In this document: positions 51,019 through 63,929 of the stretch, in pieces
Layout: every line of letters begins with the position of its first letter
How positions within the stretch are numbered: the stretch's first letter is position 1
DNA from: Thalassotalea piscium
Lineage (GTDB): Bacteria > Pseudomonadota > Gammaproteobacteria > Enterobacterales > Alteromonadaceae
Direction: 5' to 3'
Assembly: GCF_030295935.1 (NCBI RefSeq)
Contig: NZ_AP027362.1
Location: 2,728,001 to 2,792,000, forward strand
DNA length: 64,000 nucleotides
Translations under genes and position numbers: made by a program
The notes under the pieces: generated by a model
Database searches by the model: none
What the model saw: the letters and a program-made list of their open reading frames with translations, nothing else
What the model was told of the DNA's origin: nothing

Positions 51019-51300
51019 ATACAACCCCAAATAGTTTCCTATTGTGGTGTCTTGATGACAAGACCAAGACTGAATGTATGTCTGACATTTTCACGTACTC
51101 GTTATGGTACTTATTGCTAAGTAGTCATAATGGAGTTACTTGAATTAGATTTTTCGTTAACAGATAACAAGTTATCTCTTAACCAGCTCGTTCGATGACC
51201 GATAAAATCATCTGACTCGCTGTGGGTAGTTATCATTATGCATTTGAGCGCGCGACACGCCATTTGCCTGATAAATACCGGTATTTATATCAGCTTTCCA

Positions 51301-51315
51301 AATTGTTAAAGAGTT
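51301..51315 (-). promoter_or_regulatory. boxA antitermination signal before 23S
   Basis: The minus strand reads GAACTCTTTAACAATT, a boxA-like element of rRNA antitermination. Confidence 0.6.
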
Positions 51316-51414
51316 CGTTTTAGGACGCATTCGCCTAACCCGTGGTTTAAAAAACCAAACGTAATCTATTCATCTGAATACCTTAAGTTTGGTTTCTATT
51401 TCCTTTAGAAGAAG

Positions 51415-51490
51415 TGGTGGAGCTAAGCAGGATCGAACTGCTGACCTCCTGCGTGCAAGGCAGGCGCTCTCCCAGCTGAGCTATAGCCCC
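51415..51490 (-). tRNA. tRNA-Ala (TGC)
   Basis: 76 nt in the 16S-23S spacer, starting GGGGCTATAGCTCAGC with anticodon TGC and TTCGATCCTGC in the T arm; CCA is encoded. Confidence 0.97.
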
Positions 51491-51618
51491 TCTTTTACTC
51501 AAAGAGAGTGGGTAACATGTTATTAAAGCAACTTCAATTACGTGATAGACAAGGCGAATAAATACGACGTGTGCAACGCGCACATGAGTGTTTATTCAAC
51601 GCAGTATCTCGCGTAATT

Positions 51619-51695
<77 letters not shown>

Positions 51696-51810
51696 ATATA
51701 AATTGCCCGAAGCTTACATGTTAGGACTTCTTCTTTACTTTAGTTATCATTGCAATTTGTGTAGACACTCTGAAATGCAAGCATTTCCATTGAGCCGTTT
51801 TACTTCAAGA

Positions 51811-53352
<1,542 letters not shown>

Positions 53353-53585
53353 AAAAAATCGTTTGTGCTCTCCTCTACCTAAGTAAAGGCTCGCTGCTCA
53401 ATGAATTCTGTCGTGTTATTCACCGAAGTGAATAACTACATAAAACGTACTAATTATTCTTTCCTAATAAAAGGAGAGAAAATTAATACTTATTTGTGTG
53501 ACTTCTTCATTGCGCTGTTTTTGCTACCTAAGTAGCTGGTAAAATCAACATCAATGTGAGTGCCCACACAAATTGCATGATAACT

Positions 53586-53600
53586 AATTGTTAAAGAAAT
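53586..53600 (-). promoter_or_regulatory. boxA antitermination signal in the rRNA leader
   Basis: The minus strand reads TTTCTTTAACAATTA, a boxA-like element downstream of the two promoters and upstream of 16S. Confidence 0.55.
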
Positions 53601-53685
53601 TCTTCGACTTACAAGAAGTGGAAGAAAAGTTAAAGCACATTCGTTTAACTTTATCGCTCTAGGCCTTGCCTTAAGCGAGATGCGC

Positions 53686-53713
53686 ATTCTACGCATTTGA
53701 ATTTTAATGTCAA
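53686..53713 (-). promoter_or_regulatory. rRNA operon promoter, proximal
   Basis: On the minus strand TTGACA (53708-53713), a 16-bp spacer and TAGAAT (53686-53691) are followed by a GC-rich GCGC discriminator, typical of stringently controlled rRNA promoters. Confidence 0.8.
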
Positions 53714-53890
53714 CAGGTTTTTTAAAAAGTTTTTAAATTTATCAAAACATTTTTAAACCTTAGTTAACCGTTTAAGAAGCTAAAGCGCTTAGTAAACCTG
53801 TTAAAACTCTCACTTGGTCATCCTATTTAAGTGAACGTCGTATTTTCCGTTACTTCGTCCTTCTCAAGTTCCCCTGAAGAAGTGGAGCGC

Positions 53891-53918
53891 ATTCTAGCGA
53901 TTTTTATGACCACGTCAA
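53891..53918 (-). promoter_or_regulatory. rRNA operon promoter, distal
   Basis: TTGACG (53913-53918), a 16-bp spacer and TAGAAT (53891-53896) with GCGCTCC after it, the same design as the proximal promoter 205 bp downstream. Confidence 0.75.
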
Positions 53919-54001
53919 CCATTAATTTAAATTTTTTATGATTAATTGACTGGATGTTTAAAAATAGTACAAAGATTTCAGTTTTACCAATAAATATACA
54001 T

Positions 54002-54026
54002 AAAAAGAGCGAAAACGCGCTCTTTT
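54002..54026 (-). terminator. Intrinsic terminator of pssA
   Basis: AAAAGAGCG-AAAAC-GCGCTCTTTT, 23 bp past the pssA stop; it can work on both strands. Confidence 0.75.
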
Positions 54027-54048
54027 AAAGTAAAGGTAGCTAACTTAA

Positions 54049-54870
54049 CTAAGTATTATTAGTTTCATCTGATTTTTCTTTTTCTTTGCTTTCTTCTGTA
54101 GGAAAGTCAGCATCGCTATCATCACCAACAACATGTTCAAGTTTTAACTTTTTAACTGAGCGAATTGTGGTAAAGGGACCTGAGCTTGCATATAAAACAA
54201 ATATCGCAGCTAATAGTTCCGCAGGACTAGCCGCTACAATTACGAATACCAAGACAATAAGTAAAACAACGATAAAGCTAACTTTTCCCTTCCAGTCTAC
54301 ATCTTTGAAGCTGTTATATCGAAAGTTACTGACCATTAAAAGTCCTGAGACAATGGTAATAACGCCTAATACCAAGCCAAAATCTTGGCCATTAAGCTCA
54401 TATTCAGTTCCTAGCCAAACAAGACTAGCAATAACCCCCGCCGCGGCAGGGCTTGCTAAACCTTGAAAGTATCGTTTATCAGCCACACCAACTTGTGTAT
54501 TAAAACGGGCTAAACGCAATGCTGCCGCTGCAACAAATACAAAAGCAGCTAACCAACCAAATTTTCCCATGCCTGAAAGCGCCCAATTATAAGCTACCAA
54601 GCCAGGAGCAATTCCAAATGACACCATATCAGCCATACTATCGTATTCTGCACCGAACTCACTTTGTGTATTAGTCATTCGTGCAACACGACCGTCTAAA
54701 CCATCAAAAATCATTGCAATAAAAATTGCTATAGCTGCATGTTCAAAATGACCATTCATTGATGAAACAACGGCAAAAAAACCGGCAAACAAACCTGCTG
54801 TTGTTAAAAGGTTAGGTAATAAATAAATCCCTCTAGTTGGGGAGCTGTTGGTGTTATTTTTATCTTGCAT
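54049..54870 (-). CDS. pssA: CDP-diacylglycerol-serine O-phosphatidyltransferase
   Basis: It makes phosphatidylserine, the precursor of phosphatidylethanolamine. The 273 residues show the CDP-alcohol transferase signature DGLDGRVARM...GAEYDSMAD near 57-83 and about six to eight hydrophobic spans. It is the integral-membrane type (as in Bacillus), not the peripheral E. coli PssA. The C-terminal tail is acidic and charged (DDSDADFPTEESKEKEKSDE). It is monocistronic with a terminator. Confidence 0.92.
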   Translation of the reverse strand: MQDKNNTNSSPTRGIYLLPNLLTTAGLFAGFFAVVSSMNGHFEHAAIAIFIAMIFDGLDGRVARMTNTQSEFGAEYDSMADMVSFGIAPGLVAYNWALSGMGKFGWLAAFVFVAAAALRLARFNTQVGVADKRYFQGLASPAAAGVIASLVWLGTEYELNGQDFGLVLGVITIVSGLLMVSNFRYNSFKDVDWKGKVSFIVVLLIVLVFVIVAASPAELLAAIFVLYASSGPFTTIRSVKKLKLEHVVGDDSDADFPTEESKEKEKSDETNNT

Positions 54871-55077
54871 AAATTTTTTTTACATAATTCAAGTGATTAA
54901 ATTAACCTTTAATTTAACATAAAAGCCTATACTAAGGCAGTGAAATTTATTGTTTAATACTAAATCCATGCAGATAAAAGTTTGTAAACTTTATTCTTAG
55001 TTGATATAACACAATATATTAGTTCGTCCGAATAACGCTTGATTTAATAATTTTAAGAGTAGTAAACAGGTATAAAT

Positions 55078-55479
55078 ATGAAAGAAAAATATATAGCTCT
55101 AGTGCTCGTTACTGTGTCATTTATAAGTTCTGCGACGAATGTTACTATTTATCGCTGGGTTGATGACAAACAAGTGGTACATTTTAGTCAACAGCAACCA
55201 GAGCATGAAAACTATACCGAACTGTCGATGTCTTCCCCTAAAGTAAACTCCCCAATTGAAAAAACTACAGAAAAAGAAGAGAAAGTAGATACACAATTAG
55301 CAATACAAGGGTCTAAAGATAAATGTGAGGAAGCTAAAGCGAACCTTCAAACATTAATGACTTATGACAAAATCCAATATAAAGATGAAGGTGGGGCAAT
55401 AAAAATACTTGGTAAAGTGCAAAAGCAGCAACAAATACAGATCAATAAGGCTCAAGTAGAAGTATATTGTCGAGGATAA
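55078..55479 (+). CDS. DUF4124 domain exported protein
   Basis: The 133 residues have a short signal peptide (KYIALVLVTVSFISSATNV) and a DUF4124 start (IYRWVDDKQVVHFSQQQP), then a charged middle and a C-terminal helix. DUF4124 proteins are periplasmic, of unknown function. A single-gene unit; it converges on clpB. Confidence 0.75.
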   Translation: MKEKYIALVLVTVSFISSATNVTIYRWVDDKQVVHFSQQQPEHENYTELSMSSPKVNSPIEKTTEKEEKVDTQLAIQGSKDKCEEAKANLQTLMTYDKIQYKDEGGAIKILGKVQKQQQIQINKAQVEVYCRG

Positions 55480-55502
55480 CCCCGACAATATAATACTTTA
55501 AT

Positions 55503-58079
55503 TTACTTTTTATTAAATGTCAGTGACTGATCAGTCTCAAGCACTTCAATGGTATCACCGGCTTTAAATTCACCAGATAATATACATTGAGCTAATGGGT
55601 TTTCAATCATTTGCTGTATCGCTCTTTTTAAAGGTCTGGCCCCAAATAAAGGATCAAAACCAGCGGCTGATATTAATTCAAGTGCATCAGTTGAAACTTC
55701 GAGGTTTATATCCCTGTCATTTAACCGTTGAGCAAGACCGCTTAATTGTATAGATGCAATTCTTCCTATTTGTTCCTGTAATAAAGGATGGAAGACAACT
55801 GACTCATCAATTCGGTTAACAAACTCAGGTCTAAAGTGCTGACTAACTTCTGCCATTACTTGTAGTTTCATTTCTTGATACCGAGTATCGTCACCAAACG
55901 ATTGAATAATATCAGAACCTATATTAGAGGTCATAATCACTACCGTATTTCTAAAGTCAACAGTGCGCCCTTGACCATCAGTTAAACGCCCGTCGTCTAA
56001 AACCTGCAGTAAAATATTAAATACATCAGGATGCGCTTTTTCAATTTCATCAAGTAAAATTACAGAATAAGGCTTTCTTCGAACAGCCTCAGTTAAGTAA
56101 CCACCTTCTTCATAACCTATATATCCAGGAGGGGCCCCTACCAGTCGAGCTACAGAGTGTTTCTCCATAAACTCGGACATATCTACACGAATTAATGCAT
56201 CTTCGCTATCAAATAAAAAGTGCGCTAATGCTTTGGATAACTCTGTTTTACCAACCCCTGTAGGCCCTAGAAACAGGAATGATCCAATAGGCTGATCAGG
56301 ATCAGCTAAGCCAGCTCTAGATCGTCGTATAGCATTTGAAACTGACACTACGGCTTCGGACTGCCCAATAACTCTCTTATGTAAGTTATCTTCCATAGCT
56401 AACAACTTATCGCATTCCTCTTCTAACATTTTAGCTATGGGTATGCCTGTAGCCCTGCTTAGCACATCGGCTATTTCAACTTCAGTCACTTTGTTGCGCA
56501 GTAATGTCATTTCTTGCATTTCTGCCTGGCTTGCAAGATCAAGCTGTTTTTCCAGTGCTGGAATACGGCTATATTGTAATTCAGCCATTTTATTGAGATC
56601 GCCAGCCCTACGAGCTGAGTCTAATTCTATTCTAGCGTGATCAAGATCTGTTTTTATCGCCTGACTGCCATGAATAGCCGCTTTTTCTGAAGTCCAAACC
56701 TCATCTAAGTCGTTGTAGCTACCTTCTAGCTCTGTTAGTTGGTCATTGATTAATGATAAACGCTTAATAGATGAGTCGTCAGGTTCACCTGCTAAAGCTT
56801 TCTGCTCTAGTTTTAACTGTATAATTCTGCGTTCAAGTTTATCTAGCTCTTCAGGCTTAGAATCCATTTGCAGTCGAATACTTGATGCTGCTTCGTCAAT
56901 TAAATCAATCGCTTTATCAGGTAATTGTCTATCACTTACATATCGATGAGATAGTGTAGCCGCAGCGACTATTGCTGGGTCAGTGATGTCAACATTATGA
57001 TGCAGCTCATAGCGCTCTTTAAGTCCTCGAAGAATAGCAATAGTATCTTCTACGGAAGGCTCTTCAATAAGTACCTTTTGAAAGCGTCGCTCAAGTGCAG
57101 CATCCTTTTCGATGTACTGACGATACTCATCAAGTGTTGTTGCTCCTACACAGTGTAAATCGCCTCGAGCAAGAGCGGGCTTAAGCATGTTGCCAGCATC
57201 CATGGCTCCCTCACCTTTTCCAGCACCAACCATGGTATGCAACTCATCGATGAATAATATAACCTGCCCTTCAAGTTTTGACAGTTCATTTAGCACCGCT
57301 TTCAGTCTTTCTTCAAACTCACCTCGATATTTTGCACCGGCAACAAGTGAGCCCATATCAAGAGATAAAACACGTTTATTCTTGAGACCTTCAGGAACTT
57401 CATGATCAACAATACGTTGAGCAAGCCCTTCGGCAATAGCCGTTTTCCCAACACCAGGTTGACCAATTAGTACAGGGTTATTTTTAGTCCGACGCTGTAA
57501 AACCTGAATTGTTCGCCTAATTTCATCATCTCGGCCAATAACAGGATCTAATTTACCTTGTTCAGCAAGATCAGTTAAATCGATTGTATACTTGTCTAGG
57601 GCTTGCCGTGATTCCTCAGCATTAGGATCATTCACATTTTCGCCGCCACGTATATGCAAAATAGCATCTTGTATACGCTGCTCACTTGCTCCTAATGATT
57701 TTAATGTTTGACCTAATTGCCCTTTATCTTCTAGGGCAGCTAAAATAAAGACTTCTGATGATATATATTTATCACCGAACTTTTGTGCATATTTATCACA
57801 TAGGTTAAGTAAACTGCCTGATGCAGCAGAAAGCTGTACCTCACCACCAGTACCACTAACTTGTGCTAAATTTGCAAGTATGTTTTCAATTTGCGAGCGC
57901 AGGGTAAATACATCAATTCCCGCACTCTTTAATAGTGGAATAATACTCCCGTTACTTTGATTAAGTAACGCAAGCATTAAGTGTGCAGGCTCAATAAATT
58001 GATGATCTTTGCCTAAAGCAATAGACTGTGCATCTGAAATTGCCACTTGGAATGATTGGGTGAATCTATCTAAACGCAT
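55503..58079 (-). CDS. clpB: ClpB disaggregase chaperone
   Basis: ClpB extracts proteins from aggregates with DnaK. The 858 residues have the Clp N-domain, AAA1 ([13 protein letters not shown] near 204; [13 protein letters not shown]), the coiled-coil M domain (about 410-530), and AAA2 ([14 protein letters not shown] near 606; [14 protein letters not shown]). Length matches E. coli (857). No internal start is obvious. I see no clear sigma-32 promoter in the 130-bp upstream gap, but the sequence does not rule it out. Confidence 0.96.
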   Translation of the reverse strand: MRLDRFTQSFQVAISDAQSIALGKDHQFIEPAHLMLALLNQSNGSIIPLLKSAGIDVFTLRSQIENILANLAQVSGTGGEVQLSAASGSLLNLCDKYAQKFGDKYISSEVFILAALEDKGQLGQTLKSLGASEQRIQDAILHIRGGENVNDPNAEESRQALDKYTIDLTDLAEQGKLDPVIGRDDEIRRTIQVLQRRTKNNPVLIGQPGVGKTAIAEGLAQRIVDHEVPEGLKNKRVLSLDMGSLVAGAKYRGEFEERLKAVLNELSKLEGQVILFIDELHTMVGAGKGEGAMDAGNMLKPALARGDLHCVGATTLDEYRQYIEKDAALERRFQKVLIEEPSVEDTIAILRGLKERYELHHNVDITDPAIVAAATLSHRYVSDRQLPDKAIDLIDEAASSIRLQMDSKPEELDKLERRIIQLKLEQKALAGEPDDSSIKRLSLINDQLTELEGSYNDLDEVWTSEKAAIHGSQAIKTDLDHARIELDSARRAGDLNKMAELQYSRIPALEKQLDLASQAEMQEMTLLRNKVTEVEIADVLSRATGIPIAKMLEEECDKLLAMEDNLHKRVIGQSEAVVSVSNAIRRSRAGLADPDQPIGSFLFLGPTGVGKTELSKALAHFLFDSEDALIRVDMSEFMEKHSVARLVGAPPGYIGYEEGGYLTEAVRRKPYSVILLDEIEKAHPDVFNILLQVLDDGRLTDGQGRTVDFRNTVVIMTSNIGSDIIQSFGDDTRYQEMKLQVMAEVSQHFRPEFVNRIDESVVFHPLLQEQIGRIASIQLSGLAQRLNDRDINLEVSTDALELISAAGFDPLFGARPLKRAIQQMIENPLAQCILSGEFKAGDTIEVLETDQSLTFNKK

Positions 58080-58214
58080 ATATAACTCCTACAGTAATAT
58101 TGTTCCACTTAAAAATTAATGGAATTACTCACCTTATAGTTATTAGATGGGGGGTAATGTAATTCTTTCAATACACTTTGTTTAGATCGTTTGATCTAGA
58201 ATAAGTTATACGAC

Positions 58215-58976
58215 TTATTTAATACAAATTAATGATGCCATTCTGCCAGTTACTTTATTACGCCGATATGAGTAATACTTTTCATTATTAGAATAAGTGC
58301 ACTGCGATGTTTGAATTATAGAAGTAACCCCTGCAGCTTTTAGAAGAAACGTTGCGATGCCAGGTAAATCAGCCTGATACTTAAACGCATTATTTTGGAT
58401 AAAAAATGAAGCTAATCTAGCATCTTGTGATAAAAAGGCCTTTATCACCTCCTCTCCTACTTCAAAATGATGCTGGCTGATGCAAGGTCCTAACCAAGCA
58501 ACAACTTCATAAGGTTTACTCACCATTTTATCAAGTGTGTTAGAAATAATATTATTAACAGTTGAACGCCAACCACAATGAATAGCAGCTATTTCATTAC
58601 CTTTTGTATTTGAAAGTAGAATAGGTAAGCAATCTGCGGTCATGATCGCTAAAGCTAAGTGAGGTGTTCGAGTAATTATTGCATCTGCTGAGGGCGAAGG
58701 AGATATTAGGTTTTCAGCAACAATAACACTATTACTATGAGTTTGCTCAAGCCATTGAATTTGACTGTTTTCAGGTAAAGCCTTTAGTAAAGATAGTCGA
58801 TTGGTTTCGACTTCACTTTTATTATCGTTAACGTGTAACCCTAGATTAAAACCACCATAACAAGAACGGCTAATTCCCCCGTTATTCAGTGGGTATTTAG
58901 TTGTTTGAATTGCCTGAACTGAACGAACAGGCAAGTTAATATGTTCAATTGATGCCTTAGTAGCTTTCTTCGCCAT
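58215..58976 (-). CDS. pgeF: Peptidoglycan editing factor PgeF (YfiH, laccase domain)
   Basis: The 253 residues contain the DUF152/YfiH metal ligands in TADCLPILL and AAIHCGWRS, plus GPCISQHHFEVGEEV. PgeF-type proteins act on purine nucleosides or keep muropeptide composition correct. Its start overlaps the rluD end by 20 bp, so translation is coupled, as in many gammaproteobacteria. Confidence 0.9.
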   Translation of the reverse strand: MAKKATKASIEHINLPVRSVQAIQTTKYPLNNGGISRSCYGGFNLGLHVNDNKSEVETNRLSLLKALPENSQIQWLEQTHSNSVIVAENLISPSPSADAIITRTPHLALAIMTADCLPILLSNTKGNEIAAIHCGWRSTVNNIISNTLDKMVSKPYEVVAWLGPCISQHHFEVGEEVIKAFLSQDARLASFFIQNNAFKYQADLPGIATFLLKAAGVTSIIQTSQCTYSNNEKYYSYRRNKVTGRMASLICIK

Positions 58977-59931
58977 TAAGCTTGGTGTCTTCTCTTAGAA
59001 TATTAGTTAGGTTAACCATATCTTTTGGTATTTCTGCATGCCACGTCATTTCCTCTCCTGTTATTGGATGAAATAGTGACAACATAGCTGCATGTAAAGC
59101 TTGTCGTTTAAAGTCTTTTAATACTTCACGAAGTTCTGTAGTCGCATTTCTAGGGGGTCTTGGACGACCACCATAAACAGGATCACCAACAAGTGGATGC
59201 GTAATATACGACATGTGAACACGTATTTGATGAGTACGACCTGTTTCTAAGCGTAATCTTAAACGCGTGTGCAAGCGAAACTTTTCCATTACACGGTAGT
59301 GTGTAACCGATGGACGTCCGATTGTTGATACCGCCATATGTGTTCGTTTGGTTGAATGCCGACCTATAGGCTCATCAACCACACCTCCTGCTGTCATTAC
59401 ACCACAGGCAATAGCTTCATATTCACGAGTTATTTCTCGTGCTTGTAAAGCTTCAACAAGATTCGTTTGCGCCGCAATTGTTTTAGCCACCACCATTAAG
59501 CCAGTAGTATCCTTATCAAGCCGATGAACTATACCAGCTCTAGGCACAATATCTAACTGTGGGCAGTAATGAAGTAGACCATTTAATACGGTGCCATCAG
59601 GATTACCAGCACCAGGATGAACAACTAAGCCAGCAGGCTTATTAATGACTAAAATATCATCGTCCTCATACACGATGTTTAATGGAATATCCTGAGGTTC
59701 AAAACGAATATCAGCTTCGATTTCGCTGACTATTTCAATTTGCTCGCCACCATACATTTTTTCGCGGGGTTTGGTTAACGCATTACCATTTACTGACACT
59801 TGGCCAGCTAAAATCCATTCTTTTAAACGAGAGCGTGAATAATCAGGGAACATTTCAGCCAAAGTCTGGTCGAAACGCTTACCTAAGCATGAATCTGGAA
59901 CTATATCTTGGTGTTGAATTTTCTCAGCCAT
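58957..59931 (-). CDS. rluD: 23S rRNA pseudouridine synthase RluD
   Basis: RluD makes pseudouridines 1911, 1915 and 1917 in 23S rRNA helix 69. The 324 residues hold an S4 domain (SRSRLKEWILAGQVSVNG) and the catalytic RLDKDTTGLMVVAK near 140, then LRLETGRTHQIRVHMSYITHPLVGD. Length matches E. coli (326). It overlaps pgeF and diverges from bamD, the standard order rluD-pgeF opposite bamD. Confidence 0.95.
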   Translation of the reverse strand: MAEKIQHQDIVPDSCLGKRFDQTLAEMFPDYSRSRLKEWILAGQVSVNGNALTKPREKMYGGEQIEIVSEIEADIRFEPQDIPLNIVYEDDDILVINKPAGLVVHPGAGNPDGTVLNGLLHYCPQLDIVPRAGIVHRLDKDTTGLMVVAKTIAAQTNLVEALQAREITREYEAIACGVMTAGGVVDEPIGRHSTKRTHMAVSTIGRPSVTHYRVMEKFRLHTRLRLRLETGRTHQIRVHMSYITHPLVGDPVYGGRPRPPRNATTELREVLKDFKRQALHAAMLSLFHPITGEEMTWHAEIPKDMVNLTNILREDTKLNGEESY

Positions 59932-60082
59932 TAAAATCTCTGTGAATTAGCACTGTGCAAGGTTTGATTGCTAGGTTAGAATGCAAATCTTATTTTACCC
60001 TTTTGCTCATTCAATTACATTAAGTAAATATGATCAACAGTATTTTTATTTTAATTAAAAACAAAGTAGTGATATTAAGTCT

Positions 60083-60847
60083 ATGGAAAAAGTGACATTT
60101 AGAACCCTATTTTTAGTGCTTACGCTAGCAATAGTAGGCTGTTCATCTTCTAGTGAAAATGAAGTGGACAAAGTGCCAGACAAGTCTGCTCAAGCGCTAT
60201 TTAGCGACGCTCGCGAGGCTTTAGATAATGGTTTGTATCAAAGAGCTATACAAGTTTTATCTGCAATTGACTCTCGTTTTCCTTACGGCCCAATTAGCCA
60301 CCAAGTACAACTAGACTTGATTTATGCATATTACAAAAGTGGAAATTCAGCTCAAGGTATTGCTTTAACAGACCGTTTTTTGCGTTTAAACCCCGCCCAT
60401 ATCAACGTTGATTATGTTTATTACATGCGTGCATTAATTAACTTATCTACAGAAAGTAATCTCTTTCAAGATATTGCAGGTATTGACCGCTCAGATCGTG
60501 ATCCAACAGCTTCTCGTGCCGCGTTTAGTGATTTAAAAACAATCGTCACTAAATATCCAGAAAGTAAATATGCTGCAGACTCAAGAAAGCGGATGATAGA
60601 AATAAAGTCTCGCTTAGCCAACTATGAATTAGCAATTGCTCGTTTTTATATGGAAAGAGAGTCTTATGCATCGGCAGCAAATAGAGGGCGATATATTGTT
60701 GAAGCATATTCACAAACAAGCCAAGTAGAGCAAGCACTTGAAATAATGATAAAATGCTACGACAAAATGGGATTAATCGACCTAAGAAATAATGCCATGC
60801 AAGTTTTAGCGGCTAATTATCCCAAAAATAAAACTGTTGCTAACTAA
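60083..60847 (+). CDS. bamD: Outer-membrane assembly lipoprotein BamD
   Basis: BamD is an essential part of the BAM complex. The 254 residues start with a lipoprotein signal (LTLAIVGCSSSSE; Cys near 20) and then five TPR-like repeats (LFSDAREALDNGLYQRAIQVL; FPYGPISHQVQLDLIYAYYKSG). Length is near E. coli (245). It diverges from rluD, the usual context, and ends 77 bp before glnB with a shared terminator. Confidence 0.95.
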   Translation: MEKVTFRTLFLVLTLAIVGCSSSSENEVDKVPDKSAQALFSDAREALDNGLYQRAIQVLSAIDSRFPYGPISHQVQLDLIYAYYKSGNSAQGIALTDRFLRLNPAHINVDYVYYMRALINLSTESNLFQDIAGIDRSDRDPTASRAAFSDLKTIVTKYPESKYAADSRKRMIEIKSRLANYELAIARFYMERESYASAANRGRYIVEAYSQTSQVEQALEIMIKCYDKMGLIDLRNNAMQVLAANYPKNKTVAN

Positions 60848-60865
60848 TATCTAAACTATATAAAA

Positions 60866-60892
60866 AAAGACGCTTAGCGTCTTTTTTTATAT
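60866..60892. terminator. Bidirectional terminator between bamD and glnB
   Basis: AAAAAAAGACGC-TTA-GCGTCTTTTTTT, symmetric, so it can serve both converging genes. Confidence 0.9.
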
Positions 60893-60923
60893 ACAAATAA
60901 TGGAAAAATTAAGTCATATTAAA

Positions 60924-61334
<411 letters not shown>

Positions 61335-61492
61335 TTATTACCTATACGTAAATCACTATTGTACACAATAGTGTCAAAAAACTAAAAGTTGAATTTTTAC
61401 TAAAGTCAGTCACAAGCTAAATATTGTTTGATACACTTAAGTTCCAGACTCTAGATTCTAGGTTCTAATTTAAAATAAAGATCGAGGAAACC

Positions 61493-62323
61493 ATGGACCC
61501 ACAAAAAATTATCAGAGAGATGAAAGTCATACCGAGCATAGATGCTGAGTTTGAAATAACGCGCCGTGTAAATTTCATCAAAAGCACCCTGCTCAACTCA
61601 GGTTTAAAAAACCTAGTTTTAGGTATTAGTGGGGGTGTAGACTCCTCCGTTTGTGGGCGATTAGCACAATTAGCTGTAAATGAATTAAATATAGAACATC
61701 AAGATAGCTTTCAATTTATTGCAGTAAGACTACCTTTTGATATTCAAGCAGATGAAGATGACGCACAATTAGCGCTAGCATTTATTCAACCAACTCACAG
61801 TATTTCAGCCAATATTGCTTTGGGTACTAATGGAATTCATAACGAAGCTATCGATGCATTAAAAAGGGCCAAAATACTTAATGTAAGTGATACTCAAATA
61901 GACTTTTCCAAAGGTAATGTTAAAGCAAGAGCTCGTATGACCATGCAATATCACATTGCAGGTATTGTTTCTGGTTTAGTATTAGGGACAGATCATTCAG
62001 CTGAAAATATTACGGGCTTTTTCACAAAATGGGGAGACGGTGCATGCGACCTTGCACCTTTATTTGGCTTATCAAAAAGACAAGTTCGACAATTAGCAGA
62101 AACGTTAGGTGCATCCCCTTTATTAACTAACAAAACACCCACTGCCGACTTAGAAGAACTATCGCCAAGCAAAAAAGATGAAGACGCGTTAGGTATTTCC
62201 TACGATCAGCTTGATGACTTCCTTGAAGGCAAAGCTGTGAGCAAAAAGATTGAACAACATATCGTGAATCTGTACTTAAAAACGCAGCATAAGCGCTCTC
62301 CTATACCAACAATATACAGCTGA
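61493..62323 (+). CDS. nadE: NH3-dependent NAD synthetase
   Basis: NadE amidates NaAD to NAD using ammonia and ATP. The 276 residues include the P-loop [10 protein letters not shown] near 44, [27 protein letters not shown] and the closing [12 protein letters not shown]. Length matches E. coli (275). GAGGA lies upstream of the ATG. Confidence 0.95.
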   Translation: MDPQKIIREMKVIPSIDAEFEITRRVNFIKSTLLNSGLKNLVLGISGGVDSSVCGRLAQLAVNELNIEHQDSFQFIAVRLPFDIQADEDDAQLALAFIQPTHSISANIALGTNGIHNEAIDALKRAKILNVSDTQIDFSKGNVKARARMTMQYHIAGIVSGLVLGTDHSAENITGFFTKWGDGACDLAPLFGLSKRQVRQLAETLGASPLLTNKTPTADLEELSPSKKDEDALGISYDQLDDFLEGKAVSKKIEQHIVNLYLKTQHKRSPIPTIYS

Positions 62324-62433
62324 GATGTCTACCCACTAACTTTAAATTAAGTATGCCTATTGAAATTTGCATAAAAACAAACTCTGTTCTATAACTTAAA
62401 ATATCACTTAACCTCAAGGATAGAGGATATTTT

Positions 62434-62991
62434 ATGAATAGTAAGGGATTTACTTTAATTGAAACATTAGTTGTAGTTGCCCTGTTGATGACACTTACTG
62501 CAGTTGGTATACCTTCGTTATCTGACTTTATAATAAAAATGAGAGTCGATAACGAAATAGACCGTATCAACCGTTTGTTGCTCGTTACAAGAAATATCGC
62601 ATTAAATACTAATCAAGCGGTAACCTTTTGCCCACTTCAAAGTAATATTTGTGTCAATCAATGGCATCAAGAACTGTCTGTGTTTACCGATGCCAACAAT
62701 AATAAAATTTACGAACCTCACTTAAAAGAGCAACTGATTCAATATAAAGACGCAATAGTTGTTGGTGACAAGCTTCAATATGGGAACACTAGAAAAGGGT
62801 TAACTTATGCACCAAACGGTTACTTAATGGGATGGGGGCAAAATGCAACCTTTATGTACTGTCCAAAAGGACACCTAGCTAAATCTCGAGCTATTACAGT
62901 CGCTGTTTCAGGTCGAGCCTATAAGTCACAATTTAATCCTAAAAAGAATAAAGAAGAAACGCGCTCAGGAAAAAAGATTATATGTAAATAA
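62434..62991 (+). CDS. FimT/GspH-type pseudopilin
   Basis: The 185 residues have a class III prepilin leader (MNSKG, then FTLIETLVVVALLMTL with Glu at +5) and a hydrophobic N-terminal helix. The globular part has two paired cysteines (TFCPLQSNIC; YCPKGH). It could be a minor pilin of type IV pili (FimT) or a GspH-like part of type II secretion. A paralog lies 332 bp downstream. AGGATAGAGGA precedes it. Confidence 0.85.
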   Translation: MNSKGFTLIETLVVVALLMTLTAVGIPSLSDFIIKMRVDNEIDRINRLLLVTRNIALNTNQAVTFCPLQSNICVNQWHQELSVFTDANNNKIYEPHLKEQLIQYKDAIVVGDKLQYGNTRKGLTYAPNGYLMGWGQNATFMYCPKGHLAKSRAITVAVSGRAYKSQFNPKKNKEETRSGKKIICK

Positions 62992-63323
62992 AGCTTAGCT
63001 GTTTGAAGTAGATTCGTGCTTTGTGCTTAAATAGTATTACTTGAGCAGGTCTCACATTTAACATGCAACTACATATTGCTATTAGCTACAAAAAAGTAGT
63101 CTTGATCAGTATAGAACTTATAATGAGAATATGACATTAAATTCATTAAGCCTTACTACCTGAAGTATAAAGTTTTCGTCTAAATTTATCCGACTCTATT
63201 GATATTTCATTTCCCCAAATTTAGGTTAGCATCAAAATAGCGGATATAAATTATTCTGGCTGAATAGTTAAATAGATGATATAAAGATTGAACGAACGAA
63301 CGTCATAGGCTTTAGTATTTCTT
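62992..63323. other. 332-bp gap between the two pseudopilin genes
   Basis: AT-rich; no ORF with a ribosome site, no strong terminator hairpin and no repeat matching the MITE family was seen. It probably holds the second gene's promoter. Confidence 0.5.
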
Positions 63324-63929
63324 ATGTTAAATCGTCAATCACATATAGTTTTACATCGAACTCATCGCGGCTTCACGTTAGTAGAGCTTATTGTGGGTAT
63401 CGCAATTATTGGTATTCTGCTTGCTGTAGGAGTACCTGGCTTAAGTCAATTCACGATAAAATCAAGAGTTGACGGTGAGATATCAGAATTACATCGAATC
63501 ATGCTAACCGCCCGAAATACCGCGATAAACACCGGTCAATATGTCACAGTTTGCCCGCTGTCTGGTATAAACTGTCAAACAACTAATTGGCATAATACCC
63601 TGACAGTTTTCACAAATGAAGCAAACACGCTTGCAAACGCTAAAGTATTTCAATCAACTTTAGTACCGGCAAGTGAGTTTAAAATAAAAGTAAAAAATGC
63701 TGCAAAAGGTGGAGATAAAGTTCAATCAACAAAGCAAGCGATTGTATTTTCACCCACAGGTAAACTAGCAAGCCCAGGGCCAGTAATGATCAAGTATTGC
63801 CCAAAAGGCCATCCTGATTTGTCACGAGCTGTTGAAATATCATTATCTGGGCGCACCTACGCAAGTGACGATATAGATAACGACAACAAAGATGAAGATA
63901 GAAGTGGTAATGAAATTACTTGTTCGTAA
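63324..63929 (+). CDS. FimT/GspH-type pseudopilin, second copy
   Basis: The 201 residues have a longer leader (MLNRQSHIVLHRTHRG) before FTLVELIVGIAIIGILL, again with Glu at +5. The later parts match the upstream gene: ARNTAINTGQYVTVCPLSGINC, IVFSPTGKLAS, YCPKGHPDLSRAVEISLSGRTY and a final Cys. Either a tandem duplicate or two minor pilins of one machine. The window ends soon after, so the rest of the locus is not seen. Confidence 0.85.
   Translation: MLNRQSHIVLHRTHRGFTLVELIVGIAIIGILLAVGVPGLSQFTIKSRVDGEISELHRIMLTARNTAINTGQYVTVCPLSGINCQTTNWHNTLTVFTNEANTLANAKVFQSTLVPASEFKIKVKNAAKGGDKVQSTKQAIVFSPTGKLASPGPVMIKYCPKGHPDLSRAVEISLSGRTYASDDIDNDNKDEDRSGNEITCS

Noticed and set aside
55466-55489. Hairpin ATTGTCG...CGACAAT at the DUF4124 gene end as terminator
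   Set aside because: It overlaps the coding end and lacks a T run.
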